From positions 78,811 through 142,810 of the IMG/VR virus record IMGVR_UViG_3300010885_050060: DNA of 64,000 nt; one strand, given 5' to 3'. Numbering within the stretch: position 1 is the stretch's first letter; each line of letters begins with the position of its first letter. Positions 36,501 to 46,122 of this stretch are shown piece by piece. Made by a program: the position numbers and the translations under genes. Under the pieces are notes generated by a model. That model was not told the DNA's origin. It was given only the letters and a program-made list of their open reading frames with translations, and did not search any database. The stretch comes from a virus.

Positions 36501-39252
36501 GCACAATGGCATTTAAAGCACTTAAGCTTATTATGGTTTTAGAAACATTTGATATATTAACATTTATAGGATTGTTTCCATATGTTAATGTATTAACATT
36601 ATTATTACTAGATACATTCCAAACAATTGTAGAATTTATATATGTTGGAATAACATCACCCAAAGAAGAAAATGTATAACTATTTGTTGCATTATTTGGT
36701 CTAGTAATTATATATTTTTTATCTCTTGTATTTGAAATTTCAGATGAAAGTTTTTGAAATGCTGTATAATATCCTAAGAAATTAGTATTAAAAATAGAAG
36801 GAGCAGGAAAATCATCAACATCAAATATATAACTTCCTTCTATCAATCCAGATTGAGTATCTATAGAAGCAACAATTCTAACGGTATTTATATTTGGAGT
36901 TTTAGTATTATATGGAGGAGTTACTTCTACTTTTATACTACTTAAAATAGTAGTTCCTAAGTCATATCCATATGAATATGTATTTAAAGATGGATATAAA
37001 TAAGCATTTATAGGAATTGTTTCATAATCAATATCATTATTATATGACCAAATCCAATTCAATTGAGTATCTGATGGTAGATTATACTGTCTTCCTTTAT
37101 ATGGAACTGCACATGTTAAATAAACACTTCTAGTTTCATTTAAATTGTTTATACCATAGGGTGCTCCAACTAATAATCTTTCTTCCGCAAAATAATTAAA
37201 AAGTGCAGAATTTGAACTAAGGTTAGTAACTTCGTTATATTTCTGAGAAGATAAATTTATTACTGTTGTTTGCGGACCATATCCAGAAACAACTACAGAC
37301 CAAGTATTAAAACCAAAAGGAACAGCACTAAATGCAGGTATATTTTGAATAAAATTGCCGTCTATGTCTACTGAATTTATAGTAACAGAATTATTTTCTG
37401 GAGTAAAAAACCAAGATATATAAGAATCTCTAAGATCTCTTGTAGGCCAAGAACTTGTTGATATTAAAAAAGATCCATCAACTTCCATATAATCTTCGGT
37501 TTCATATATCTTAGAAAGAAATATTGGCTGACCGCCATTATATGGTAATTCACCTATTGCCAAACGTATTCTGGTTGCTTCGTATGCATCAATATATCCA
37601 GCAATCGTACATAAAGATGGTCTCAAACTGAAATCTAATTCTCCATGAGTTGTTATTGGATATGTAATTAAAAATGAATTTGCAGAAGAAGCAGGAATCC
37701 AACCAGAATCTACCAATGAATATGGAATGTCTAAATTATTTCCATAAAAACAATAAAGAGAAGATAGAAATACGCTATTAGAAGGAACCAATGGAGAAAA
37801 TTTAATATAATCCGAACTTGATCCATACCACAAATCATAGCTAATAAAATTAAAATCCGAGGCTATGAATGAAGAAACAGTTACAGATGATGTATAATTT
37901 TTACCAGATGTATATTTTTCAGAAACCGAAGAACATTTTAAATAAAATGTTAAATTCGCAGTTTCCATCAAACCAGTAATATTAGGTTCTGCGGAACCAG
38001 TTAAAGATGCTTTGTAGGAATAATAATGAGGAGGATATTTTGTAGTCCAATCTATACTCTGAGAATTGGTTGTCGCAAGAGGAACTCCTAATTGTGCTCC
38101 TGTTGTGGAAATAAAAGTATCTTGCCAAAACTCATTGCTAAATTTCATCGCAGGACAATCTGCTATGTAGCTAACCGAAATAGAAGTATCGGGAATTCCG
38201 GTTACAAGATTTATTATAGAAGTCGAGGTATTTAAAGATCCGTTATTAAAATATGAAAAATTACTATTATATAAATCAAAGACACCACTCAACACACAAT
38301 ATCTAACATCTCCAAGATCTATGTCCGCAGTATCATTTTTAATCTGTACCAATTGAAATGCTTGTTTATTGGCTGGTGTTTGTGGAGTAATTATACAAGA
38401 GGATTTTAACGTAGGAGATAGTCCTAAATTTTCATCTGGTCTTTGTTGTCCAAGGGAATACAGAGAAACGTTTCCTTGTGCATCAGATTCATAATATTTT
38501 ACATTATAAGTTATGTATGTTGTATCGGGCCTTATTCTAGAAGTTGATGTAGAATTTACAGGCGAAGGTTCTAATACTGTAGAATAAAATGTAGGATTGT
38601 ATGAATCGGTAAAAGTTATAAGCGGAAGACCTACTCTAGTACGAGAAGCACAAAGATTATAAACAATTGAATAGTTTGCATCTGATATAAGAGAAGTGGT
38701 TACTGGAGTTTTTTTTAAAAAATTTATATTTCCACTTGCAGCATCTAAATCGGTAGTAGATCCTAAATAATACGTTGCAGCTGTACTTAATAAAACAGTT
38801 TGAGTGTTTAATCTCCAATTATTTCCATCTTTTATGGGTTTGGCAGTAGGTTTTAAAAAAAGTCTTTTTGGGTATAATAAATATGAGTAATATCTTTCAC
38901 CAATTTGCTTTCCCGGAGCAATGTCTATACTCAATGAATTTAAAGTATTTCCAATATCAAATGCTCTTCTTTCAGCAGAAACATTCCAAACTAAAAGCGT
39001 ATTACTTGTAGTATCTAATTCCAACAATCCCTGACTATAAAAGGTTGGAACAGAATTCAAATAATCATATTTTCCATAATTAGAAGGTAATCCATTCAAA
39101 GGAACCGTTTGATTATTCACAAATCTAAATGAATTATCAGCGGGTATAGAAGCTAATGCTGGATTTATTAACTGTCCTGCAATAGATATTTTATACACTT
39201 CATTCGGCCAAGTACCGGATTCGGTTATGTAATATGCCTGATTTGATGCCAT
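33565..39252 (-). CDS. Giant virion protein with NHL-type propeller
   Basis: 1895 residues, the largest gene in the window. Most of it is Ser/Thr/Asn/Tyr-rich beta sequence that looks like stacked Ig-type domains. A propeller lies at about 1510-1650 (AYIADPPKNRVYRFD, NLYVLDFNNRCVKRYN, LLYVLTETKTIYIFD). The last 120 residues contain a Cys-rich domain (NGCNDVFCWSWKAMSCYKL). It shares a propeller plan with the proteins at 1-2550 and 7251-10841. A late-promoter box ends 6 nt before the ATG. Location is inferred to be the tail surface. Confidence 0.7.
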   Translation of the reverse strand: MASNQAYYITESGTWPNEVYKISIAGQLINPALASIPADNSFRFVNNQTVPLNGLPSNYGKYDYLNSVPTFYSQGLLELDTTSNTLLVWNVSAERRAFDIGNTLNSLSIDIAPGKQIGERYYSYLLYPKRLFLKPTAKPIKDGNNWRLNTQTVLLSTAATYYLGSTTDLDAASGNINFLKKTPVTTSLISDANYSIVYNLCASRTRVGLPLITFTDSYNPTFYSTVLEPSPVNSTSTSRIRPDTTYITYNVKYYESDAQGNVSLYSLGQQRPDENLGLSPTLKSSCIITPQTPANKQAFQLVQIKNDTADIDLGDVRYCVLSGVFDLYNSNFSYFNNGSLNTSTSIINLVTGIPDTSISVSYIADCPAMKFSNEFWQDTFISTTGAQLGVPLATTNSQSIDWTTKYPPHYYSYKASLTGSAEPNITGLMETANLTFYLKCSSVSEKYTSGKNYTSSVTVSSFIASDFNFISYDLWYGSSSDYIKFSPLVPSNSVFLSSLYCFYGNNLDIPYSLVDSGWIPASSANSFLITYPITTHGELDFSLRPSLCTIAGYIDAYEATRIRLAIGELPYNGGQPIFLSKIYETEDYMEVDGSFLISTSSWPTRDLRDSYISWFFTPENNSVTINSVDIDGNFIQNIPAFSAVPFGFNTWSVVVSGYGPQTTVINLSSQKYNEVTNLSSNSALFNYFAEERLLVGAPYGINNLNETRSVYLTCAVPYKGRQYNLPSDTQLNWIWSYNNDIDYETIPINAYLYPSLNTYSYGYDLGTTILSSIKVEVTPPYNTKTPNINTVRIVASIDTQSGLIEGSYIFDVDDFPAPSIFNTNFLGYYTAFQKLSSEISNTRDKKYIITRPNNATNSYTFSSLGDVIPTYINSTIVWNVSSNNNVNTLTYGNNPINVNISNVSKTIISLSALNAIVPGWTSAHNVQANTVVNILDSSEFNKSLQFLTIPEFFWKNGKYLTLSDQNNYTQIPSNTAYGNKKSNSQGYYLSANKSYLNDFRYYTGENLNTKLEKFSSYYTLTNIPYATEMYSSSGLPITLTAFNDELFPENNGIYYKMPSGLNLNTYTFNITAKSDNNSANRLQKNLKLIPYTDITTTYMVDTTAIDIDNDRVISVYQSISTSIPNSPVEIVNGTITYTLSTYFWSVNREIPATTGSFDVFELVIGDPANELTVSGTKKNTLFLHASSNIDKKIFSSTFNNYPDNAYTGSRDLWSTVTQITTSISPTKTLISSSSAASPEIFISTAYVLTGQDLFLQFDTPDSTGNISIIAYMVNFGEYDSDRITAFDSSLFYSYKNSGTYYISYSALYNDGSLKMYEHPNPIFVKNNWQTYDPNSLRFVEEAVLTLPYTNEGVFIQPNEWGDSDIFNTSIGRIQDNLDYLASNLQTINTNSPTIFFGWLGSNPFNLSSGIRWYTRDFGTEFYYNPELAVSSGISYFTKIKDAIEVNNRIYVLDGNLFRCLSSDNISSEIQLDGADSLNTIFLNPISLEVDETGTIAYIADPPKNRVYRFDLEFNTQSTLNYTLNVGGLGSKKDTNKFNSPSELAYERQNLYVLDFNNRCVKRYNTDLNWVYTYEADEFFDERPISIAVHPEFELLYVLTETKTIYIFDSFSSSYVSKFKINNITSNIIKIIFDEVGDFIYAVTSTDVYKYSASGYFISQLDLPANLVFVGAKKDKNRSILLLTEKCIIKLQDVLEVYKVGEGLPSQYWSRDQLLIDRDELASDTNYNRCLIRMAQNIKTLRSSLNYKLVLATEQTSTNIVKYFASVPVDVNDLPYFDGTIECETLGVGVNELHTPQVMNRELSKLCSALNDLNLFLNIVDYNVQSNNSSNGCNDVFCWSWKAMSCYKLTFPAIRICNINPITYAELENSFPISYAPSKTWGSATSECCNKVIPPV

Positions 39253-39258
39253 GTTATC

Positions 39259-39267
39259 TAATATTTA
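39259..39267 (-). promoter_or_regulatory. Late promoter box
   Basis: TAAATATTA on the minus strand, ending 6 nt before the ATG at 39252. Confidence 0.55.
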
Positions 39268-39304
39268 GACAGAACATCTAAAAATAAAGTTTTTAAACAT
39301 CATC

Positions 39305-39481
39305 TTATTCCTCATTTGGAATAAGACCAGTTGCATATTTTTCTGATATAAATTCGTTTTGTGGTGTTGTCGTTTTTGTAGTTACTAAACAATCATTAGG
39401 ATCATCGGTAGAAACTAAAAAACTTCCTCTAATAACGGATCTTCCCTTAGTATATGAATTAAGTTTTATTATATTTGACAT
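39305..39481 (-). CDS. Small hypothetical protein
   Basis: 58 residues from MSNIIKLNSYTKGRSVIRG. I chose this ATG because the late-type sequence TAAATATAATAAA precedes it directly; a longer start at 39502 would overlap the promoter and the upstream gene. It has a beta-strand-rich N-terminus and a polar tail ending LIPNEE. Function unknown, probably a small virion or assembly protein. Confidence 0.55.
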   Translation of the reverse strand: MSNIIKLNSYTKGRSVIRGSFLVSTDDPNDCLVTTKTTTPQNEFISEKYATGLIPNEE

Positions 39482-39491
39482 TTTATTATAT

Positions 39492-40403
39492 TTATGAAAC
39501 AATAAGATAATCTTTTAAATCTATAGAATATGATATAGAAGGATTCAATGGCTTAGTATTTAAATCAGAACTATATATTTTTAAAACTCCATTTATATAG
39601 TCTACCCAATTATAGATATATTTATTGGTTCCTGTTGTGCCACACAAATCAAATGATGGTGTAAATGTTATTAATGAGCTTGAGACACTTCCATTTACAT
39701 CTATTTCTATGTGATTATTGTTAGGATCAAAATAATTTTGATAAGAATCATATCCAACAGCTATACTATCAGGAATTCCATCGTATGCCAGTCCACCACC
39801 ATAACCACCCGCAATGTTGGAATAACTTTGTAAAATAAATGTGATGCCATCAGCCCTGCTGCCTCCACCCATTGAAAATACATAGTAACAAGACCAATTT
39901 AATAAATTTGAATTGCTATCTATAAAATATAAAGGATTTTTATAAAAAATATTTCCGGTTTGGTTTCCTCCTGCTTCTGTAAATCTAATAGAATTTCCTA
40001 TTTTTGTTGCATTGTTTAAATAATTAGAGGTATTTAAAACATCTGAATGACTTAAAGAATTTAAGGAAGAATTCCATGTTACATTGTGTAGCCAATGCTC
40101 ATTAGTTGAAGCTCCAGTAGATCCACCAAATCCCATATAAAAAGAATTTTTGCCTATTATTGGAGGATTAATTGTATTAATACATTTAATCGGTGGAAGC
40201 GGAACGTCTAAAGAAGGATTTGGAGGACGATTTCCAACAATACCATCTATGCTTGTAGAATAAGTCGAAGGGCTGCTGGAAACTATATATGGATTTCCAT
40301 GACCTAAATCACAACCACAATCTGATGTAGTAGTGACTGGTTCATTTTGAGTTTTTGAAACTGTTATATCATATGATTTTCCAAATCCAATGTAATTTAC
40401 CAT
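39492..40403 (-). CDS. L-type lectin-domain virion protein
   Basis: 303 residues. Residues about 105-300 match the legume (L-type) lectin fold: a strand RADGITFILQS containing the carbohydrate-contacting Asp, a glycine loop AGGYGGGLAYDGIPDSIAVG, and the metal-binding-like DSYQNYFDPNNNHIEID. The first 100 residues are Pro/Asn-rich. The fold ends right at the C-terminus, as if a last strand is missing. Sugar binding during adsorption is inferred. A late box ends 6 nt before the ATG. Confidence 0.7.
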   Translation of the reverse strand: MVNYIGFGKSYDITVSKTQNEPVTTTSDCGCDLGHGNPYIVSSSPSTYSTSIDGIVGNRPPNPSLDVPLPPIKCINTINPPIIGKNSFYMGFGGSTGASTNEHWLHNVTWNSSLNSLSHSDVLNTSNYLNNATKIGNSIRFTEAGGNQTGNIFYKNPLYFIDSNSNLLNWSCYYVFSMGGGSRADGITFILQSYSNIAGGYGGGLAYDGIPDSIAVGYDSYQNYFDPNNNHIEIDVNGSVSSSLITFTPSFDLCGTTGTNKYIYNWVDYINGVLKIYSSDLNTKPLNPSISYSIDLKDYLIVS

Positions 40404-40409
40404 ACTATG

Positions 40410-40418
40410 TAATATTTA
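40410..40418 (-). promoter_or_regulatory. Late promoter box
   Basis: TAAATATTA on the minus strand, ending 6 nt before the lectin gene ATG. Confidence 0.55.
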
Positions 40419-40469
40419 TAGTTACATGCTTAGTAAATTTGTATTTATTTTAAAGTTTGACCCTGCCAA

Positions 40470-40640
40470 CATATTTCGTATATTATATTCAGTATATTAC
40501 ATTTACTATATTATATTTAAATATTATCTTTCCTATATTATATTGATGCATATTATATTTGGTATTTTATATTTGTATATTATATTTCGTATATTATATT
40601 TACTATATTATGTTTACTATATTAAAACAGCTTTATGTTA
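40470..40640. repeat. AT-rich imperfect tandem repeat
   Basis: Repeated units close to GTATATTATATTT, with irregular spacing of 10-25 bp, fill this stretch. It is non-coding and separates the lectin gene from the group I intron. Confidence 0.6.
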
Positions 40641-40641
40641 T

Positions 40642-40915
40642 CACGATAGTTCTTTATCTATCGTTTCTAACTATTCCTAGTTAGATCAGACTATATCTTC
40701 ACTCTATTTTTTTTATAAAAGAGTGTCAGGCGTTCTTGGGAAGAATTACTGTCCGTTTTGGACTCGCTTCCTAGTCGTTGCACCTTCAAATGCATTCCTG
40801 CATATGCTTGGTTCAGGATTGTCCGTTCTGGAGTTTCCCTGAGTTAACCTGATATGGGCCTATTTTTATGTCAAAGAGCTATTTCCATTAAAGGAATTGT
40901 TTATACTTATTTATT
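40642..40915 (-). ncRNA. Group I intron core, free-standing between genes
   Basis: On the minus strand the conserved core elements appear in order: AATCCTGAACCAAGC (Q, 40806-40820), GTGCAACGACTAGG (R, 40770-40783) and AAGATATAGTCTG (S, 40687-40699). GACTA of R pairs with TAGTC of S to form P7. P9-like hairpins AACTA/TAGTT (40669-40682) and CGATAG/CTATCG (40644-40663) follow. The 3' end is near 40642 after a G; the 5' boundary is not resolved. The preceding gene ends with a stop codon before it, and no coding exon follows. No endonuclease ORF lies inside. Confidence 0.75.
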
Positions 40916-40926
40916 ATATACAATTT

Positions 40927-43900
40927 TTAATTGCAACCGTAAATATTATATTTAGTATCACTTGAATACCAACCAGCAGGAGTCAATAAATTACCAGAAT
41001 TATCATACGTTCCTCTTTTTCTCCATCCAAAAAATTCAAATGCAAATGTATATATTCCAACAATTAATGAAATTAAATTATTTGTTTGAAGAATTTCTAC
41101 TAAATTTAAATTATTTGTGGAATTTCCGGATTGGCTTTGATTTATTATATTTCCAAATTGATCAATTTCTATCGTAACTGTTATGAAACATGCTTTATGC
41201 CTGCTAAAACCTTCTTCGGGTGTAGATTCTAAAGAATCATAACTATAAATTAACGTTCCATTATTTGTGCAATTATCTGTTGATGGAGGAGTCGGTGGAT
41301 CGGTTGCTAATGGTGCGGTTGCCGTTAGCTTTGAATAAGGATCTTTAAACAAACCATAATCATTTCCATATATATCATTCTTCCAATCGGTCATTGTTCC
41401 TTTGTTTACAAGAAGTTCTTTTATTCTATTTTCATAAGAAGATGCTAAAACTTCTCTTCTTAATGTTATTGGATATTTTTCCGCGTAATCCCATGTAGAT
41501 GGTAAAGGAAATTTCCAAAAATCAAAATCATCATTTTGTCTACAAAGACCTAAATTATTTCTTTTAATTATTTCGTATTTAGATTGATAAGGAGTAAATT
41601 TTTGATTGTTTAATGTATCTGTTATTCTACCAGCAGCATCCGAAGAACTATAAGATTCCATCATCCAGCGATTATCAATGTCAGTAATCATGGAAGGAGA
41701 GTATTGATCTTTTTTTGTCAACCCTCTCTGTCTTCCGCTAAATTTATTTGTATTTAGAAACAATCTTTCTGCACTTATACTGTCTATAAATGTAAGAGTA
41801 TCCTTACTAACTTCCATGGAATATCCTCTTCCTCTCCAATATGAAACTCCTAGATTTTCAGGAAGCATATATTCTCCTAATTGCTTTTCTGATTTAGCTA
41901 AAGATGGTAATGAAATAGTGGCTACTGTAGGATAGAACACATTATTCATGTTTGCATACGGATGAAAAGCTTCTACAGCAACCGCAGTATTAAAAACCGC
42001 AAAGGTATTTAAACACTTGTTTCTTAGATAAAAATCTTGTGTGTATGTAAAAGCATTACGAGCATAATAGTTATACTTGGTTGGTATAAACGAAGAATAG
42101 CTTTCTAGTATAATATCACTTGGTTCCTCTGAACTATAGGCAATTAAATCTAAAGTATTACCGTTTCTAAAAATGTCTTGTAAATTTGAAAAATCTTTAT
42201 AAAATACTATTTTATTCCATTGATAAGAAGATAGCAAAACATTTAAAGTTAAAGGTTGTGTCCATAATAAATTTGTAATCCCTCTTCTTTGATATGTCAT
42301 GAAACTTCCATTGGATAGTGTCATATAAGATATTTCTGGTTGATGAACAGGTAGATATCCATCTATAAATCTTACTTGACCACCGAAGTACATTAATTGT
42401 TTTTCAAAGTGTTGATCTAAATTTTCTTCTGGTTTTGTATATGATTTAGCCCAAAATGGTTTTCCCCCATATCCTAAACCAACTCCAGTAAGTTGAAACG
42501 AATTTGTAGAATAGTCCCATCCATTCAATTTCATATTTATTGTAAATGATATTGAAGGAGTAGTAAAAGAAGTATTATTTGATCCTTCATAGGAAACTTC
42601 TGATCTGTGTATGTAAGTCAAATAATCACCAGAACGCAATACCATATCAGAAATATCGTTTGTTGCAATCCATTCTCCAAAAGTATTTCTAATTGCTTTA
42701 TACCAAGTCGGTACAATCGATAGTTTAGAATAACTAAACAATGAAGCCAGATATTGAATAAAATTATTTAAATTTCCTTCTCCATCATACAAATATTTTT
42801 GTAAATTAAAGTACCCATTTCTACTAGCAATTTGTTGCATATTTTCATTGAAATATGTATTAGGACCAATATCTACCGCATATATTTGTGTTCCTTTGTT
42901 TTTTAATTCAAGAGAATATGGAACGGCACTTCCAACATTTATTGTTTCATAACCATCGCTCAATATGATTATATTCTTTATAGCATTACTTCTTGGTACG
43001 TTTCTATTTGTTTTAAATTCTGCCTTTTTCTGAATAATTGCATTTAAAGAATTACAAATTTCAAAAAGACTGTCTGGTTCATTATTATCATATATTGTAG
43101 TATTTAAAATATAATCTGAAAGATACAGTGCATTGTATATGTCAGTCTGAGCAGTGTCTTTTATTGATTGTGATAAAATATCCTGAATAGCAAAATTAAT
43201 TACATTCAAATCATTAGTTAAATAAGTGGCAACTAAAGCATTTTCATTGAAAGAAATTATTGAAATCTGTACATTTACATTTCCATTGATTAAGCTAGAA
43301 GCAAATTCTTTAACTATTTCTATTGTTTTTTGTATGTCTTTGTTTTGTGAATAGCTTTTATCTATGACTATTGATATGTCAAAAACATTATCAGAAGTAT
43401 TTGTGGTTATTCCTCTAATGTTTTTATATGGATAATTTACTATTAAATAAGGAGATGCATTATTTTCTTGCTCTGTTGTGCTTGCTACTAAATCACTTCT
43501 GAAAGATGTTCTATAATATGTATATCTTCTTCCAGTTTTTAAAACCATTCTAGAACCATTTCCTGTTTTCCAAATACCACTACCCCAACCAACTTGTTTA
43601 TCTCCAAATATTTCATCTAATTTATAATAAGAAAATTGAGGACTTTGTAAAGGATTTAAACCTCTTGTATCCAACCAAGTATTAAAAGCAAAATCGGCTC
43701 CTAACCCCTGTGGATCAGCAAATAAATAATCTGCCATTCCGTTATAATCAGTTACCACTTCTCCTGAATGTCCTATTGGAGAATATTTTGTAGATTTACA
43801 TCTACACTTTGTCCATGCAGGTTTAGCATCAAATGGATCCGGATTTTGATAGTTTTGATTTGTATAATAATTATGAGGAGAACGTTTTACATACGGACAA

Positions 43901-45846
43901 TCCGCAGAGTGTTCCCTATAAAAGAAAACATCATCCGCTATAGTATCCTCATCCATCCAAACAAACGAAACTTTTTGCTTTGGATTTATTTTAGCACATA
44001 ATCCTCCCTGAACGACACCATCTATATGAGAAGCACAGTATATAGCATTGGTATCATATATAGAAATAGGATTCCCTCCATCTCTATTTAATAATTGAAT
44101 AGACCCTGCTCCTAGCCATGCGGCTTCAATCGGATCTTCTGTTTTTGTATTTAATTTATATATTAAATCCGCATTATTAAAAGAATTTCCTGCAACAGCA
44201 CCCGTCATTATTTTCGTAGCATCTACTTCAGAAAGATTAATCGGTAAGCAAGTATCATCTAAAACAGTAATTGGAAGATTTTCATTTAAGGCATCATATT
44301 TTAAAATAGGCCATGCAATATCATTGGTTCCCTCTGATATAGGAAGGTCTGTCTTTTCAAATTTATATAAATATGCTTGTTCTGTTTCACCAGAAAGAGC
44401 ATCGCTATATGTAGGATTTATTCCAGATCCAAAAGATCTTTTTGTCAACGTATCGGCTTCATCTGAAAATTTTTCTGAAAATGCATTGCTATAAACTAAA
44501 TTCGAATCATTTATGTATATAGGAGAGGCAGCAGAGTTTGGAAGAGTATTTGTATAATATTGAGTTAGAATTTCTTTCTTTTGCTCATCCAATAGCTTTA
44601 AGTATAAAAAATAATCATCATCGTTTAAACTATATCCATCCCAAAGACTTCCTTTTGATGTCAATTTAAATCCAGGATACGGATATATAAATTCTCTCGA
44701 TGTTTGTGCATTAATCGTAAACTGCATTTTATCTTCTGCTTTTATTATATTCGGACCTTTAAGCCATGCACCCTCAAGATTTCCTGATTTGTCTGTAAAA
44801 AATAAATCAGAATTAGTATAATCATCACCACCCGCTGCACCAGATTTTACAAACGAGGAATCATTAATAAGAATTGGATTGTATACATTATTAAAAACCG
44901 TTTCATCAACAATTCTGTCACCAGAAGGCCAGTAGAACCAATTATTTCCTTGCTCTAAATCTATATTCATAGTGAAATCTGGTTGATTTATTTCACTTGC
45001 CCTAATTGCCGTTAACCCATATACAGTTTCACCTAAATATTGTTGTGTTGCAATAATTTCATTATATATTAAATTGCTTGCATTGGCAGACAATGCAGCA
45101 GTTGAAAGAGTAGGAATTTCTAAAAGATATTGATTAAATAATCTAGACAATGGAGTATCCGCAACTCTTGAAAGATATCTAGTCGAAAGCAATTCCAACA
45201 CTTCGTTTTCTTCTAAACCTTGAAATGGTATTTCATTAACAACCTGTTCTAAATCAACATACTGATTTATTGAAATAGAAGGATCAGAGTCATGATAATT
45301 CTGAGAATCGTGCAATTCTTCTAATTCTACGAAAAAATTTCCACTAACTGATGAAAGATCAGGAAAATAATTTGATAAAGAAGATATAGGAACCTGTGTA
45401 ATATAATTCTCGTCTTTAGTAAATCCTTTTAAAATATATTCATACATCAATGCTTCTAGTCCCATGTTAGAACCTGCCAGATTATAACGAAGCTTTGCAT
45501 TTTTTACAGACTCTCTTTTATATGATAATACTTTGCAAACTTCCTTTAGCTTTTTAACGAAATATGGAATTGCAAATATTAATTCTTCATCATTTTTATA
45601 ATCCAAATCTGCTAGAAATAAATCTTTTTCTTGCGTACCAAAAAGAAAATTTAAATCTTTTAATAATTGTATGTAATTTTCTTTAATAGCATTGCTATTA
45701 TTAGAAGTTAATAAAGTATTACTCCTATACCATTCGCGTAAATATTCTGAATAATATTCCTGTGCGGTATCTGGTTTTAAATTTTTCTGATACTTCAACC
45801 AAGTAGGATAAGTTAAAGGAGATACTGTATTTAATGGTGCTGACAT
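40927..45846 (-). CDS. Giant virion protein with a von Willebrand A domain
   Basis: 1639 residues. The N-terminal 240 residues (PTWLKYQKNLKPDTAQEYY, FLADLDYKNDEELIFAIPYF) look like a helical attachment domain of tail or baseplate proteins. At about 815-1055 is a VWA domain with a metal-ion (MIDAS) motif: VIDKSYS gives DxSxS and IIILSDGYE gives the second Asp. A C-terminal part of about 550 residues is beta-rich. VWA domains bind protein partners through a metal ion, so host-surface or virion contacts are inferred. The box before its ATG leaves only 3 nt. Confidence 0.75.
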   Translation of the reverse strand: MSAPLNTVSPLTYPTWLKYQKNLKPDTAQEYYSEYLREWYRSNTLLTSNNSNAIKENYIQLLKDLNFLFGTQEKDLFLADLDYKNDEELIFAIPYFVKKLKEVCKVLSYKRESVKNAKLRYNLAGSNMGLEALMYEYILKGFTKDENYITQVPISSLSNYFPDLSSVSGNFFVELEELHDSQNYHDSDPSISINQYVDLEQVVNEIPFQGLEENEVLELLSTRYLSRVADTPLSRLFNQYLLEIPTLSTAALSANASNLIYNEIIATQQYLGETVYGLTAIRASEINQPDFTMNIDLEQGNNWFYWPSGDRIVDETVFNNVYNPILINDSSFVKSGAAGGDDYTNSDLFFTDKSGNLEGAWLKGPNIIKAEDKMQFTINAQTSREFIYPYPGFKLTSKGSLWDGYSLNDDDYFLYLKLLDEQKKEILTQYYTNTLPNSAASPIYINDSNLVYSNAFSEKFSDEADTLTKRSFGSGINPTYSDALSGETEQAYLYKFEKTDLPISEGTNDIAWPILKYDALNENLPITVLDDTCLPINLSEVDATKIMTGAVAGNSFNNADLIYKLNTKTEDPIEAAWLGAGSIQLLNRDGGNPISIYDTNAIYCASHIDGVVQGGLCAKINPKQKVSFVWMDEDTIADDVFFYREHSADCPYVKRSPHNYYTNQNYQNPDPFDAKPAWTKCRCKSTKYSPIGHSGEVVTDYNGMADYLFADPQGLGADFAFNTWLDTRGLNPLQSPQFSYYKLDEIFGDKQVGWGSGIWKTGNGSRMVLKTGRRYTYYRTSFRSDLVASTTEQENNASPYLIVNYPYKNIRGITTNTSDNVFDISIVIDKSYSQNKDIQKTIEIVKEFASSLINGNVNVQISIISFNENALVATYLTNDLNVINFAIQDILSQSIKDTAQTDIYNALYLSDYILNTTIYDNNEPDSLFEICNSLNAIIQKKAEFKTNRNVPRSNAIKNIIILSDGYETINVGSAVPYSLELKNKGTQIYAVDIGPNTYFNENMQQIASRNGYFNLQKYLYDGEGNLNNFIQYLASLFSYSKLSIVPTWYKAIRNTFGEWIATNDISDMVLRSGDYLTYIHRSEVSYEGSNNTSFTTPSISFTINMKLNGWDYSTNSFQLTGVGLGYGGKPFWAKSYTKPEENLDQHFEKQLMYFGGQVRFIDGYLPVHQPEISYMTLSNGSFMTYQRRGITNLLWTQPLTLNVLLSSYQWNKIVFYKDFSNLQDIFRNGNTLDLIAYSSEEPSDIILESYSSFIPTKYNYYARNAFTYTQDFYLRNKCLNTFAVFNTAVAVEAFHPYANMNNVFYPTVATISLPSLAKSEKQLGEYMLPENLGVSYWRGRGYSMEVSKDTLTFIDSISAERLFLNTNKFSGRQRGLTKKDQYSPSMITDIDNRWMMESYSSSDAAGRITDTLNNQKFTPYQSKYEIIKRNNLGLCRQNDDFDFWKFPLPSTWDYAEKYPITLRREVLASSYENRIKELLVNKGTMTDWKNDIYGNDYGLFKDPYSKLTATAPLATDPPTPPSTDNCTNNGTLIYSYDSLESTPEEGFSRHKACFITVTIEIDQFGNIINQSQSGNSTNNLNLVEILQTNNLISLIVGIYTFAFEFFGWRKRGTYDNSGNLLTPAGWYSSDTKYNIYGCN

Positions 45847-45849
45847 TTA

Positions 45850-45858
45850 TAATATTTA
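45850..45858 (-). promoter_or_regulatory. Late promoter box
   Basis: TAAATATTA on the minus strand, 3 nt before the ATG at 45846. Confidence 0.5.
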
Positions 45859-45900
45859 GATTGAAAGATAATAATTTCAGCGAATAAGTACAAATATAAC

Positions 45901-46092
45901 ATGGACACATTCACTTCAGACTATTCTTCTAATATTCCAACTGGAATAACTTCTAATCTTGTTAAAAGCGTTTCAAGAACCGTTAAAAAACCTATTAAGG
46001 TTTTAGAATATTCTTCCAAACATAAACAGGAAATAAAAAATATACAAAATATTTTATTAAAACTTGCGGAAATGTTATCAAAAGTAGATTGA
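45901..46092 (+). CDS. Small hypothetical protein
   Basis: 63 residues, starting MDTFTSDYSSNIPTGITSN. The second half is a charged helix (SSKHKQEIKNIQNILLKLAE) that could form a coiled coil. It diverges from the giant VWA gene. Its 3' end overlaps the early promoter of the next gene. Function unknown. Confidence 0.55.
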   Translation: MDTFTSDYSSNIPTGITSNLVKSVSRTVKKPIKVLEYSSKHKQEIKNIQNILLKLAEMLSKVD

Positions 46093-46116
46093 CATTTATA
46101 TTTTTTGCTGTATCTT
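46089..46116 (+). promoter_or_regulatory. Early-type promoter, leaderless
   Basis: TTGACA (46089-46094), 16-bp spacer, TATCTT (46111-46116). The ATG at 46123 is 6 nt after the -10. Confidence 0.6.
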
Positions 46117-46122
46117 TGAGGG

